NCBI GenBank assembly: GCA_024686055.1
Contig: JAIBDV010000142.1
Location: 1-7,395 of the forward strand
Source: Neptuniibacter sp.
GTDB taxonomy: Bacteria > Pseudomonadota > Gammaproteobacteria > Pseudomonadales > Balneatricaceae
Direction of reading: 5' to 3'
Length of the DNA stretch: 7,395 nt
Of the stretch, positions 1 to 5,745 are shown in pieces. Numbering within the stretch: the first letter of the stretch is position 1; each line of letters begins with the position of its first letter. The translations under genes were made by a program, and so were the position numbers. The notes under the pieces are model-generated. The model saw only the letters and a program-made list of their open reading frames with translations. It was not told where the DNA came from and did no database searches.

Positions 1-37
1 AAAGTTTAAAAACAGATTCACGCATGACACTCTCCAT

Positions 38-244
38 GTGAGATACAAAAGCTTAACATCCTTACCTTACAAGCTAAGAAGAGAAATTATCTACAGACGC
101 ACACATAAGTTCCAGCAAAACATTACCCGTCAGGCTGAAAAACGACTAAAAGATGAGCTGGGTTCGTCCTCAGTCGTTCAGCTAAGCACGCACCAGGCAC
201 TACCTGAATCGCGCAGGCGGACTATGACTCCCGTACAGCGATAA
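38..244 (+). CDS. Doubtful small ORF, possible gene remnant
   Basis: This is a 68-codon open frame that would start at GTG. The product is very basic and Lys/Arg/Gln-rich in its first half (PYKLRREIIYRRTHKFQQN), with no domain I recognise. No good Shine-Dalgarno sequence is visible before the GTG. The frame uses codons such as AGA and CTA that the clear genes to the right largely avoid. The local sequence is also more AT-rich than the rest of the window. It may be the tail of something starting left of the window, a decayed mobile-element gene, or chance. I list it only because nothing else occupies this stretch. Confidence 0.15.
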   Translation: MRYKSLTSLPYKLRREIIYRRTHKFQQNITRQAEKRLKDELGSSSVVQLSTHQALPESRRRTMTPVQR

Positions 245-660
245 CCCATCGAGTCGATGCTATTACGTTGTGATCGCATGGATGGCTACGACAGGGTGGT
301 GAATGGAGAACTGTGACATAAACAGATTGGCTGAAGCCGGGTATTGGAACACAACACAGTGGTATTCATAAGCTCGGTGGTTGGACGCGACGGGACGTCG
401 CTGCTACATAAGCAGCCGAACCGTTGGTCGATTTACAGTGGAGTCAGGAACACCAGCGGCACTCTCTCAAACAACATTCAAATATTATTGAACACTTGAT
501 TCCGAAGTGCAGCCTGGTGTTTGATGGTTACGCCCGTCCGGGCAGTAACTCATAGGAGTGCGTAAAACCACGAAGTCTTTTACATCCTGAAACTGTAGAC
601 GCTACGCCAAGGTGCTGTAACACCCTGACGCAGCTAACCAAAATAGACTGAACGAGAGTC
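245..660. other. Gene-free stretch with several hairpins
   Basis: All forward frames are broken by stops here, and I see no conserved protein on either strand. What is present is a run of short inverted repeats: GCGACG-GGA-CGTCGC (387-401), GCTGCT-ACATA-AGCAGC (400-416), CACTT/AAGTG (493-497 with 505-509) and TTACGCCC-GTCC-GGGC(A)GTAA (528-548). Eight GGA trinucleotides fall between 280 and 557, one of them forming a hairpin loop at 393-395. This could be a structured RNA, a decayed mobile-element remnant, or ordinary spacer. No promoter or terminator that would define an RNA gene is evident. Confidence 0.4.
387..416. repeat. Two abutting perfect hairpins
   Basis: GCGACG (387-392) pairs perfectly with CGTCGC (396-401) around a GGA loop. 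GCTGCT (400-405) pairs perfectly with AGCAGC (411-416) around ACATA. The two stems share bases 400-401, so they can form side by side or compete slightly. A GGA presented in a hairpin loop is the hallmark of CsrA/RsmA RNA targets, which matters here because a CsrA-like gene lies about 680 bp downstream. That link is inference only. Confidence 0.45.
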
Positions 661-664
661 CAAA

Positions 665-973
665 ATGGCTGATTATCATCATACGTCAGAGTTCCCCTCG
701 CCTAAAAGTTTTTCTTTTAGTTTTCCTGCACTTACGAGTGTTCTGTTTTTCCGTGCCTGTCATCTGGCCTGGCATCCTGTGCCATGGCTGAATAGCGGCA
801 GATTGTCTGTAAAGTCTGAGCCTTACCACCGCCTGTTCTGGCCGGTGTCGCGCTGTGCTGCGCGTTGTTTATTCCCTGATATGCGTAGTGCTGCCTGTGC
901 AGGTGGGTTGCTGCTGTTGTCACCGTTATGGCTGATCGCTATGCGGCTGCAAGGGCGGTTGCTGAAGCGGTAG
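665..973 (+). CDS. Hypothetical small protein, doubtful
   Basis: A 102-codon frame starting at ATG 665, with a weak purine-rich stretch (GAGAG) about 8 bases upstream. The product is unfamiliar: Ser/Phe-rich near the start (residues 14-24), several scattered cysteines, and a hydrophobic C-terminal segment (about residues 78-95, GGLLLLSPLWLIAM) ending in basic residues, which could be one membrane helix with a cytoplasmic tail. The stop codon is immediately followed by hairpins at 974-990 and 1009-1028, consistent with a real transcript ending there. Against it: no homology I recognise, mixed codon use, and a 63-codon open frame on the other strand. It may be a small membrane protein or non-coding. 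Confidence 0.3.
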   Translation: MADYHHTSEFPSPKSFSFSFPALTSVLFFRACHLAWHPVPWLNSGRLSVKSEPYHRLFWPVSRCAARCLFPDMRSAACAGGLLLLSPLWLIAMRLQGRLLKR

Positions 974-990
974 TCCGGCGCTCTGCCGGA
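974..990 (+). repeat. Perfect hairpin directly after stop at 973
   Basis: TCCGGC (974-979) and GCCGGA (985-990) form a perfect 6-bp stem with a 5-base loop. It starts on the base after the TAG of the upstream frame. No T tract follows, so by itself it is not a classical terminator. Confidence 0.4.
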
Positions 991-1000
991 TGATGTTTCA

Positions 1001-1042
1001 CAGCCCCCAGCGGGCCTTCGGGTCCGCTTTATGGCCGGGCTG
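1001..1042 (+). terminator. Nested hairpin with TTCG tetraloop, possible terminator
   Basis: AGCGGGCC (1009-1016) pairs with GGTCCGCT (1021-1028) around the stable C(UUCG)G tetraloop, with one G-T wobble. Outer arms CAGCCC (1001-1006) and GGGCTG (1037-1042) can pair to extend the structure. Only three Ts follow the inner stem, so termination would be modest. The structure lies 48-89 bases before the CsrA-like start codon, so it could alternatively be part of that gene's leader. Confidence 0.45.
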
Positions 1043-1074
1043 CAAACCGATCGTTCACTAACGGACGCTTTAAC

Positions 1075-1081
1075 ACAGGGA
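1075..1081 (+). promoter_or_regulatory. Shine-Dalgarno region matching CsrA-site core
   Basis: ACAGGGA fits the ACARGGA core of the known CsrA/RsmA RNA consensus and overlaps the presumed ribosome-binding site of the CsrA-like gene starting at 1090. A second GGA lies at 1063-1065 in ACGGACG. A CsrA-type protein binding here would block its own translation, a familiar form of autoregulation in this family. The match is short and SD sequences often resemble it by chance. Confidence 0.35.
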
Positions 1082-1089
1082 AAAATACG

Positions 1090-1497
1090 ATGCTGATCTT
1101 ATGTATACGCCAGGGTGATATCACCACCATTACCAGCCCAGATGGGGCAATACTGTCGATTGTGATGCTTGATGATGATCGAAACTACGACGGGATGCGC
1201 ATGGGCATCTCAGCCCCGCAGGATTACCGAATTTTACGCGATGGCCTGCGCAATCAGTTGCTGAAGAAATTGCGTGATGTGCCTGTTTTCGAAGTGCGCA
1301 GTGCGTTGCATCAAACCCGGATTATCGCTGCAGATGATCACACTGCCGCCACCGAGTTCTATGAGCGGCTTTACCCCACCAGCTGTGCCGTTATTGCGCA
1401 GCTGGTACAGGATGCGGTGCAGCAGCCCTGGTTTTCCCGGCTGGAAACGCTGTGGCTGCAGGATAATACTTTGCCGCTGGGTGTAGCTGAGGGATAG
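1090..1497 (+). CDS. CsrA/RsmA-like RNA-binding protein with C-terminal extension
   Basis: The first ~60 of 135 residues follow the CsrA fold element by element. MLILCIRQGD (1-10) matches beta-1 (MLILTRRxGE). AILSIVML (20-27) matches beta-2. MRMGISAP (36-43) matches the diagnostic VRIGxxAP beta-3 motif. YRILRD (46-51) matches beta-4, with Arg50 at the place of the RNA-binding Arg44. A helix (GLRNQLLKKL, 52-61) follows. Differences are Ile6 where CsrA has the RNA-contacting Arg6 (Arg7 is kept), and about six extra residues in the loops around 15-19 and 29-35. Ordinary CsrA proteins are about 60-65 residues long. Here roughly 75 more follow, with no known domain, probably mostly helical (84-123). 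The start is supported by CAGGG nine bases upstream. It appears monocistronic and converges on the XRE gene. If functional, it would be a cytoplasmic post-transcriptional regulator binding GGA sites in mRNA or sRNA. The family call rests on pattern matching by eye. Confidence 0.65.
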   Translation: MLILCIRQGDITTITSPDGAILSIVMLDDDRNYDGMRMGISAPQDYRILRDGLRNQLLKKLRDVPVFEVRSALHQTRIIAADDHTAATEFYERLYPTSCAVIAQLVQDAVQQPWFSRLETLWLQDNTLPLGVAEG

Positions 1498-1531
1498 CCA
1501 GGCTATTCCAGCTGAGGACAGCCGCCCACAG

Positions 1532-1553
1532 GCGCAGCATTGATCAGCTGCGC
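1532..1553. terminator. Hairpin between convergent genes
   Basis: GCGCAGC (1532-1538) and GCTGCGC (1547-1553) form a perfect 7-bp stem with an 8-base loop. The structure overlaps the TGA stop of the minus-strand regulator (complement of 1544-1546) and lies 35 bases after the CsrA-like stop, so it could serve both convergent transcripts. There is no T tract in either direction, so its terminator role is uncertain. Confidence 0.35.
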
Positions 1554-2404
1554 GGCGGGTGGAAGGTGAATTCTTCCGGGGTGATGGTGTTGGTGATGGC
1601 CTGTTTTACCCCTTTGGGCAGGCTCTCGTCGCTGTGGTGGAACAGATCACACTGGCGCATGGCTTCGCGCACGTTGATGTTTTTACCCAGATACTCAAAT
1701 ACCGTTCGCGCGGCGCCAGGCTGATGGGCGCTGCAGCTGGAAGCGCAGATCATTAATCCGGACAGGAAAGGGTTATTGGGCCGGTAGCTGGGGGTCAGGA
1801 TGGTTTCGGAGATGGTGGAGTTGAGTGCCGGTTCTGACTCCACGATAAACAGCCGGTCGGCCAGCAGAAAAGCCATGCCGTGGTATTTGATGGTCATCCG
1901 TGCGCCCAGCACCGGGTTGCGACCACTGGAGCGTTCAATGTGCTTGATGTAGTAGCCGTCCTGGTAACGGTAAATACGGATAAACGAGCGAAAGATATAG
2001 CCGGGAAAACCAAAGGAATAGAAGTAGCGGTAGTAATAGCCTTCGTAACGTTCCATACCCGCCGCCGATGTCTGCATCAGCGGCATCAGGATATGCGCCA
2101 GATGATCGGGTATGGTCTTGCCCCCTGTTAGCCGGTTCACTGGCACAACCCTTTTCTGAAACTCCCGCCCCGTCAGTACGATCTCTTCAGCCTCCACACC
2201 GAAAAAATCACAGATCTTCTTCAGGTTCTTAAACGATGGGAACGCCCGGCCGTTCAGGTAGCGGTTGAACTGCTGCCGGTTGATCTCCAGCTGGCGGCAG
2301 ACTTCGGAAATAGAGCCATAAAACCCACACAGATACTTAAGATTTTCGGCGAAGTGTTCCAGGTCTGCTGATTTCGTCACGGCTGTCGGTCCTGTTTTTA
2401 TCAT
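1544..2404 (-). CDS. XRE-family (Cro/C1 HTH) transcriptional regulator
   Basis: A 286-residue DNA-binding regulator with a Cro/C1-type helix-turn-helix at about residues 31-75: ISEVCRQLEINRQQFNRYL followed by NGRAFPSFKNLKKICDFFGV, the typical XRE layout. The long C-terminal part (about 90-286) has no named domain that I recognise. It is strikingly aromatic at 120-153 (YEGYYYRYFYSFGFPGYIF, then more Tyr) and probably senses a ligand or mediates oligomerisation. An in-frame ATG at 2419 would add five residues. I prefer 2404 because a GGGCGGA stretch precedes it, no SD precedes 2419, and the best promoter (2436-2466) would leave the upstream ATG a leader of only about 10 bases. It is divergent from the oxidoreductase and shares a regulatory region with it, so it is the likely controller of the catabolic cluster and possibly of itself. 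Whether it activates or represses cannot be told. Confidence 0.85.
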   Translation of the reverse strand: MIKTGPTAVTKSADLEHFAENLKYLCGFYGSISEVCRQLEINRQQFNRYLNGRAFPSFKNLKKICDFFGVEAEEIVLTGREFQKRVVPVNRLTGGKTIPDHLAHILMPLMQTSAAGMERYEGYYYRYFYSFGFPGYIFRSFIRIYRYQDGYYIKHIERSSGRNPVLGARMTIKYHGMAFLLADRLFIVESEPALNSTISETILTPSYRPNNPFLSGLMICASSCSAHQPGAARTVFEYLGKNINVREAMRQCDLFHHSDESLPKGVKQAITNTITPEEFTFHPPRS

Positions 2405-2435
2405 TATTCCGCCCAGCATGGGGCAGGTTTTCGAC

Positions 2436-2466
2436 AGTGTAGCAGCCGTTTTCCCCTGCGCGTCAA
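2436..2466 (-). promoter_or_regulatory. Predicted promoter of the XRE regulator
   Basis: Read on the minus strand, TTGACG (complement of 2461-2466) is a good -35. TACACT (complement of 2436-2441) is a fair -10 preceded by TGC, giving an extended -10 (TGnTACACT). The 19-bp spacer is long, but an extended -10 tolerates this. Transcription would begin near 2429, leaving a leader of about 25 bases before the 2404 start codon. Confidence 0.5.
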
Positions 2467-2550
2467 GTCATGGTGCGCGAAGCCACTAAAGCACAAAAAT
2501 TGCAGCGAGTTAGCACAAAAGCGCACAAGCCTGACAAATGGTTGACGCGC
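2458..2550. promoter_or_regulatory. 9-bp inverted repeat spanning both divergent -35 boxes
   Basis: GCGCGTCAA (2458-2466) and TTGACGCGC (2542-2550) are perfect reverse complements separated by 75 bp. Each arm contains the TTGACG -35 hexamer of one divergent promoter. Arm centres are 84 bp apart, about eight helical turns, so proteins on both arms would face the same side of the DNA and could loop it. The arms may be paired operators for the adjacent XRE regulator, or may be alike partly because both are -35 elements. The identical CGC extension beyond the hexamer argues for more than that. Confidence 0.5.
2490..2529 (+). repeat. Phased GCACAA direct repeats, candidate operator
   Basis: AGCACAAAA occurs twice exactly (2490-2498 and 2512-2520), and GCACAAG follows at 2523-2529. 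The GCACAA starts (2491, 2513, 2523) are 22 and 10 bp apart, close to two and one helical turns, so they lie on one face of the helix. The array sits between the two predicted -35 boxes, where an activator or looping repressor would bind. AGCACAAG occurs again at 6103-6110, ahead of the TRAP gene. That the XRE regulator binds them is inference. Confidence 0.45.
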
Positions 2551-2568
2551 CCGTCCGACTGTTAGTCT
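2542..2568 (+). promoter_or_regulatory. Possible promoter of the catabolic operon
   Basis: TTGACG (2542-2547) is a good -35, but the best -10 I can pair with it is TAGTCT (2563-2568), with a short 15-bp spacer and only three of six consensus bases. A weak -10 and poor spacing fit a promoter that needs an activator, with the upstream GCACAA array as the possible activator site. No better pair is visible before the start codon at 2606. Confidence 0.3.
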
Positions 2569-2605
2569 TGTTTCATCGTTTGAATCACCCACCACGGAGA
2601 CTGCT

Positions 2606-3901
2606 ATGACATTGCGCCAGCAGCAAACAAATAACTCATTCTGGCACCAGACGGCCACACCGGCAGCGGCGGTGCAGGCGCTGCAGGGAGATATCACGGC
2701 GGATGTCACCATTATCGGTGCCGGTATCACCGGCCTGCGGGCGGCACTGGAACTGGCACAGCAGAATATCAATGTCGTGGTACTGGACAGCCATGAACCG
2801 GGCTGGGGCGCTTCGGGCCGTACCGGTGGCCAGGTGAACCCGCTGGCGCATGCCACACCGGACGCCATTATCAAGCAGCTCGGCCCGGTTTACGGCCCGC
2901 GTATGCTGGAGAGCTACGTTAACTCCGGCGACGAGACGTTCGCGCTGATCGATCAGCACCAGCTGCAGTGCGACCCGGTACAGAACGGCTGGTTACGCGG
3001 CGCTCACTGCCCGTCAGCGATTTCCGAGCTGGAAAGTATGTACAGGGGCTGGTCGGAGCTGGGCCTGAAAATCAGTTTCGTTGAAGGTGAAAAGCTGCAC
3101 CAGCTGACCGGTTCCAGTGCGTATAACACCGCGACGCTGGTTGAGTCCGGTGGCTGTATTCAGCCGCTGTCCTACAGCCGCGAGCTGGCCCGTGTCGCCG
3201 AGGAGAAAGGCGCTGATATCTATGGTCGCAGCGCTGTAACCGCGGTTAAGGCACAGGGTGATCAGTGGCAGGTACACACCGCCGCCGGCAGTGTCACCAG
3301 CCAGTGGGTATTGTTCTGCACTAACGGCTACACCGACAACACCCTGAAAGGCCTGCAAAAAACTATCGTGCCACTGATCAGCGTCCAGGCGGTCACCCGG
3401 CCGCTGTCCGATGAGGAATACGCCAGCATTCTGCCACAGGGTCACACCCTGGCGGATACCCGACGGGTGATTTATTACAGCCGTAAGGACAACCGTAATC
3501 GTCTGCTGTTCGGCAGCCTGGGGATGGCCGAACACGCCAACAATGCCGATCGTAAGCGCCTGCAACGGGGCCTGCAAAAAACCTTCCCGCAACTTTCGCC
3601 GGACGATATTGAAAGCTACTGGGGTGGTCGACTGGCCTTTACCCCGGAGGTTCTGCCACACCTGCATGAACCGGCCCCCGGCATTCTGGCCGGGCTGGGC
3701 TACAACGGTCGTGGCGTCGCCATGGGCACGGTCATGGGCCGGATACTGGCCGAGCGTGTCACCGGTGCCCGCCCTGAAGATCTGCCAATACCGACCACTG
3801 CGTTCAAGTCTTTTCCGTTCCATCGTTTCCATAAACTCGGGGTACAAAGCGCCATCAAGTATTTCGAGCTGCGCGACAACCTGGATGTGAAGTTCTTCTG
3901 A
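2606..3901 (+). CDS. FAD-dependent amine/amino-acid oxidoreductase (DadA/PuuB-like)
   Basis: A 431-residue flavoprotein of the DAO/DadA superfamily, the usual length for PuuB/OrdL-type oxidases. The dinucleotide-binding Rossmann motif is VTIIGAGITGL (34-44, GxGxxG at 38-43), with acidic Asp61 ending the second strand (VVVLD). Then comes the subfamily signature GWGASGRTGGQVNP (66-79), which resembles the GWGASGRNGGQ of gamma-glutamylputrescine oxidase PuuB. The C-terminal FAD-contact segment GLGYNGRGVAMGTVMGR is at 363-379. No signal peptide is visible. Such enzymes oxidise the C-N bond of an amine or amino acid to an imine that hydrolyses to an aldehyde or oxo-acid. CGGAGA about six bases upstream supports the ATG. 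The gene heads the plus-strand cluster, and AldA downstream suggests an aldehyde product. No gamma-glutamyl ligase is present, so putrescine by the Puu route is unlikely. The substrate is unknown. Confidence 0.85.
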   Translation: MTLRQQQTNNSFWHQTATPAAAVQALQGDITADVTIIGAGITGLRAALELAQQNINVVVLDSHEPGWGASGRTGGQVNPLAHATPDAIIKQLGPVYGPRMLESYVNSGDETFALIDQHQLQCDPVQNGWLRGAHCPSAISELESMYRGWSELGLKISFVEGEKLHQLTGSSAYNTATLVESGGCIQPLSYSRELARVAEEKGADIYGRSAVTAVKAQGDQWQVHTAAGSVTSQWVLFCTNGYTDNTLKGLQKTIVPLISVQAVTRPLSDEEYASILPQGHTLADTRRVIYYSRKDNRNRLLFGSLGMAEHANNADRKRLQRGLQKTFPQLSPDDIESYWGGRLAFTPEVLPHLHEPAPGILAGLGYNGRGVAMGTVMGRILAERVTGARPEDLPIPTTAFKSFPFHRFHKLGVQSAIKYFELRDNLDVKFF

Positions 3902-3933
3902 GCTGCCCCCTCAATCTGATTCGAGTAACCCTG

Positions 3934-4194
3934 ATGATTAACGTCGAAAAACCCAATGCCACCCAGCTGGCAGAAGTCACCCAATGGCCGATCTGGGAAA
4001 AAGAGCCCAGCAGTTTTGACTGGGATTACACCGAAAAAGAGGTGTTTTACATCCTTGAAGGCCGCGCCAATCTGACCAGTAAATGCGGCATTTCGCAGAG
4101 CCTGGAGGCTGGCGACCTGGTCACTGTCGAACACGGAATTGAGGTGCTGTGGGAGATCACAGACGCAATCCGCAAGCACTACAAGTTTTTCTGA
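3934..4194 (+). CDS. Small cupin-domain protein (DUF861/EutQ-like)
   Basis: An 86-residue single-domain cupin of the Cupin_3 (DUF861) type. The visible motifs are FDWDYTEKEVFYILEG (28-43), matching the first cupin half (W-x-Y-x-E-x-E-x-x-Y-I-L-E-G), and EAGDLVTVEHGIEVLWEI (58-75), matching the second half (GDLVxxxxG...WxV). It ends with the RKHYKFF tail typical of these proteins. The usual multi-histidine metal centre is not obvious, so catalysis is uncertain. Small cupins of this kind often sit next to amine oxidoreductases and aldehyde dehydrogenases, and may bind a small metabolite or help an unstable intermediate along. It starts 32 bases after the oxidoreductase stop with only a weak SD (GAG at 3923-3925), suggesting coupling to upstream translation. 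Confidence 0.8.
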   Translation: MINVEKPNATQLAEVTQWPIWEKEPSSFDWDYTEKEVFYILEGRANLTSKCGISQSLEAGDLVTVEHGIEVLWEITDAIRKHYKFF

Positions 4195-4240
4195 TTCACC
4201 ACAGCAACGTTCAGCAAAAATAAAAACAGGAAATCACGCC

Positions 4241-5680
4241 ATGACTCAGATTGAGCATTATCAGAACTTCATTAATGGCCAGTTCGTCAGCAGTAATGAG
4301 CACCGAATTGAAGTTACCAGTCCGGCCACCGGCGCGTTACTGGCGACCGTCCCGGCCAGCAGCCGTGAAACCGTTGACCATGCTGTGGCATCAGCCAAAA
4401 CCGCACAGGTGGAATGGGCCCGTAAACCCGCTATTGAACGTGCCGGGTATCTGCGCCAGATCGCCAGCAAACTGCGCGAACACCAAAGCCGACTGGCCAG
4501 AGTGATCACTGAAGAGCAAGGCAAGGTGATGCCGCTGTCTGAGGTTGAGGTGGCTTTTACCGCTGATTATCTGGATTACATGGCCGAGTGGGCGCGTCGT
4601 ATCGAAGGTGAAGTAATCACCAGTGATCGCCCTAACGAAACGATTTTTCTGCAGCGCAAGCCGATCGGTGTGGTGGGTGGCATTCTGCCCTGGAACTTCC
4701 CGTTCTTCCTGATCGCCCGCAAGCTGGCACCGGCACTGGTGACCGGTAACAGCATCGTGATCAAACCCAGTGAAGAGACACCGATCAACGCCTTTGAGTT
4801 CGCCAGACTGGTGGCTGAAACTGATCTGCCTGCCGGTATTTTTAACCTGGTATCCGGGCGCGGCGACAGCGGTGCGGCGCTGTGTGAAAACCCGGATGTG
4901 GGCATGATCAGCTTCACCGGCAGCGTAGACACGGGCAAACGCATCATGGCGACCTGCGCCCAGAATATCACCAAGGTCAATCTGGAACTGGGTGGCAAAG
5001 CACCGGCCATTGTTACGGCTAAAGCCGACCTGGCGCTGGCCGTAAAAGCCATTCGTGATTCACGCATCATCAATACTGGCCAGGTCTGTAACTGCGCTGA
5101 GCGGGTGTATGTGGAACGGGCCGTGGCTGATCAGTTCCTCACCCAGCTAACCGATGCCATGGCCAGCACCCGTTTTGGTGATCCGTTGAAAGATGCCGAC
5201 ATTGATATGGGGCCGCTGGTTAACCGCGAAGGGCTGGATAAAGTTGCCGCCATGGTGGAACAGGCACGCAGTGAAGGTGTGCAGGTACTGTGCGGCGGTG
5301 CCATTGCCGATACCGAGCAGGGCCATCATTACCTGCCAACCGTACTGCAGGTAGACAGCAACCAGCAGAGCGTTATGCAGAACGAAATCTTCGGCCCGGT
5401 TATCCCGGTCATGATCGTCGACAGCCTGGATGAAGCCCTGCAGCACGCCAATGACTCTGATTACGGCCTCACCTCCTCCATCTTCTCGCAGGATGCCGAC
5501 GAGATCATGAAAGCCTGTCGCGAGCTGACGTTTGGCGAAACTTATGTCAACCGCGAGCATTTCGAGGCAATGCAGGGCTACCACGCTGGCACCCGTAAAT
5601 CCGGCATCGGCGGCGCTGATGGTAAGCATGGCCTGTACGAATACACCGAAACTCAGGTGGTGTACTGGCAGTCTCACTAA
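4241..5680 (+). CDS. aldA: AldA-type NAD-dependent aldehyde dehydrogenase
   Basis: A 479-residue aldehyde dehydrogenase, the same length I recall for E. coli lactaldehyde/glycolaldehyde dehydrogenase AldA and closely similar throughout. Shared stretches include EVEVAFTADYLDYMAEWARR (101-120), ILPWNFPFFLIARK (148-161) and the signature NREHFEAMQGYHAGTRKSGI (437-456). Expected active-site residues are present: Asn152 (PWNFPF), Lys175 (IKPSE), general-base Glu249 (LELGG) and nucleophile Cys283 (GQVCNC). The reaction is aldehyde + NAD + water to carboxylate + NADH in the cytoplasm. In E. coli the substrates are L-lactaldehyde and glycolaldehyde, but related enzymes accept other small aldehydes. 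In this cluster it probably removes the aldehyde made by the FAD oxidoreductase. I chose ATG 4241 because it is preceded by ACAGGAA and gives the family length. The frame stays open 34 codons further upstream, but that stretch overlaps the cupin gene. Confidence 0.93.
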   Translation: MTQIEHYQNFINGQFVSSNEHRIEVTSPATGALLATVPASSRETVDHAVASAKTAQVEWARKPAIERAGYLRQIASKLREHQSRLARVITEEQGKVMPLSEVEVAFTADYLDYMAEWARRIEGEVITSDRPNETIFLQRKPIGVVGGILPWNFPFFLIARKLAPALVTGNSIVIKPSEETPINAFEFARLVAETDLPAGIFNLVSGRGDSGAALCENPDVGMISFTGSVDTGKRIMATCAQNITKVNLELGGKAPAIVTAKADLALAVKAIRDSRIINTGQVCNCAERVYVERAVADQFLTQLTDAMASTRFGDPLKDADIDMGPLVNREGLDKVAAMVEQARSEGVQVLCGGAIADTEQGHHYLPTVLQVDSNQQSVMQNEIFGPVIPVMIVDSLDEALQHANDSDYGLTSSIFSQDADEIMKACRELTFGETYVNREHFEAMQGYHAGTRKSGIGGADGKHGLYEYTETQVVYWQSH

Positions 5681-5686
5681 GCCGTT

Positions 5687-5714
5687 CGGGTGTCTGGCTG
5701 CCCCCTGACACCCG
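5687..5714 (+). terminator. Hairpin after aldA, possible attenuator
   Basis: CGGGTGTC (5687-5694) pairs perfectly with GACACCCG (5707-5714) around a 12-base loop, just after the aldA stop codon. No run of Ts follows, so complete termination is unlikely. It could protect the upstream mRNA 3' end or reduce read-through, setting different levels for the enzymes and for the HTH/TRAP genes. Confidence 0.45.
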
Positions 5715-5745
5715 GTTCTGAGTGTTAATCACAACAGGTAAGCCG

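Noticed and set aside
51..57. GCTTAAC resembles the R'' core (RYYYAAC) of an integron attC site
   Set aside because: No partner GTTRRRY core or imperfect stem was found at a suitable distance, and a 7-base degenerate match is expected by chance.
1..660. tRNA or rRNA gene, or an attachment site, in the gene-poor left end
   Set aside because: No cloverleaf with a T-loop GTTCRA-type signature, no rRNA-like sequence and no recognisable integrase were seen.
2404..2874. Minus-strand open frame covering the divergent promoter region and the start of the oxidoreductase
   Set aside because: It overlaps the oxidoreductase start and the predicted promoters, with a low-complexity Ala/Ser/Cys-rich product. 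It is a shadow frame.
3014..3847. Long open frame of 277 codons on the minus strand, opposite the FAD oxidoreductase
   Set aside because: It is fully antisense to a gene with clear FAD motifs, its product matches nothing, and long antisense frames are common opposite GC-rich genes.
4139..4240. Extension of the aldehyde dehydrogenase frame upstream of 4241
   Set aside because: The extra 34 codons overlap the cupin gene and look unlike ALDH N termini. ATG 4241 has an SD and gives the AldA family length.
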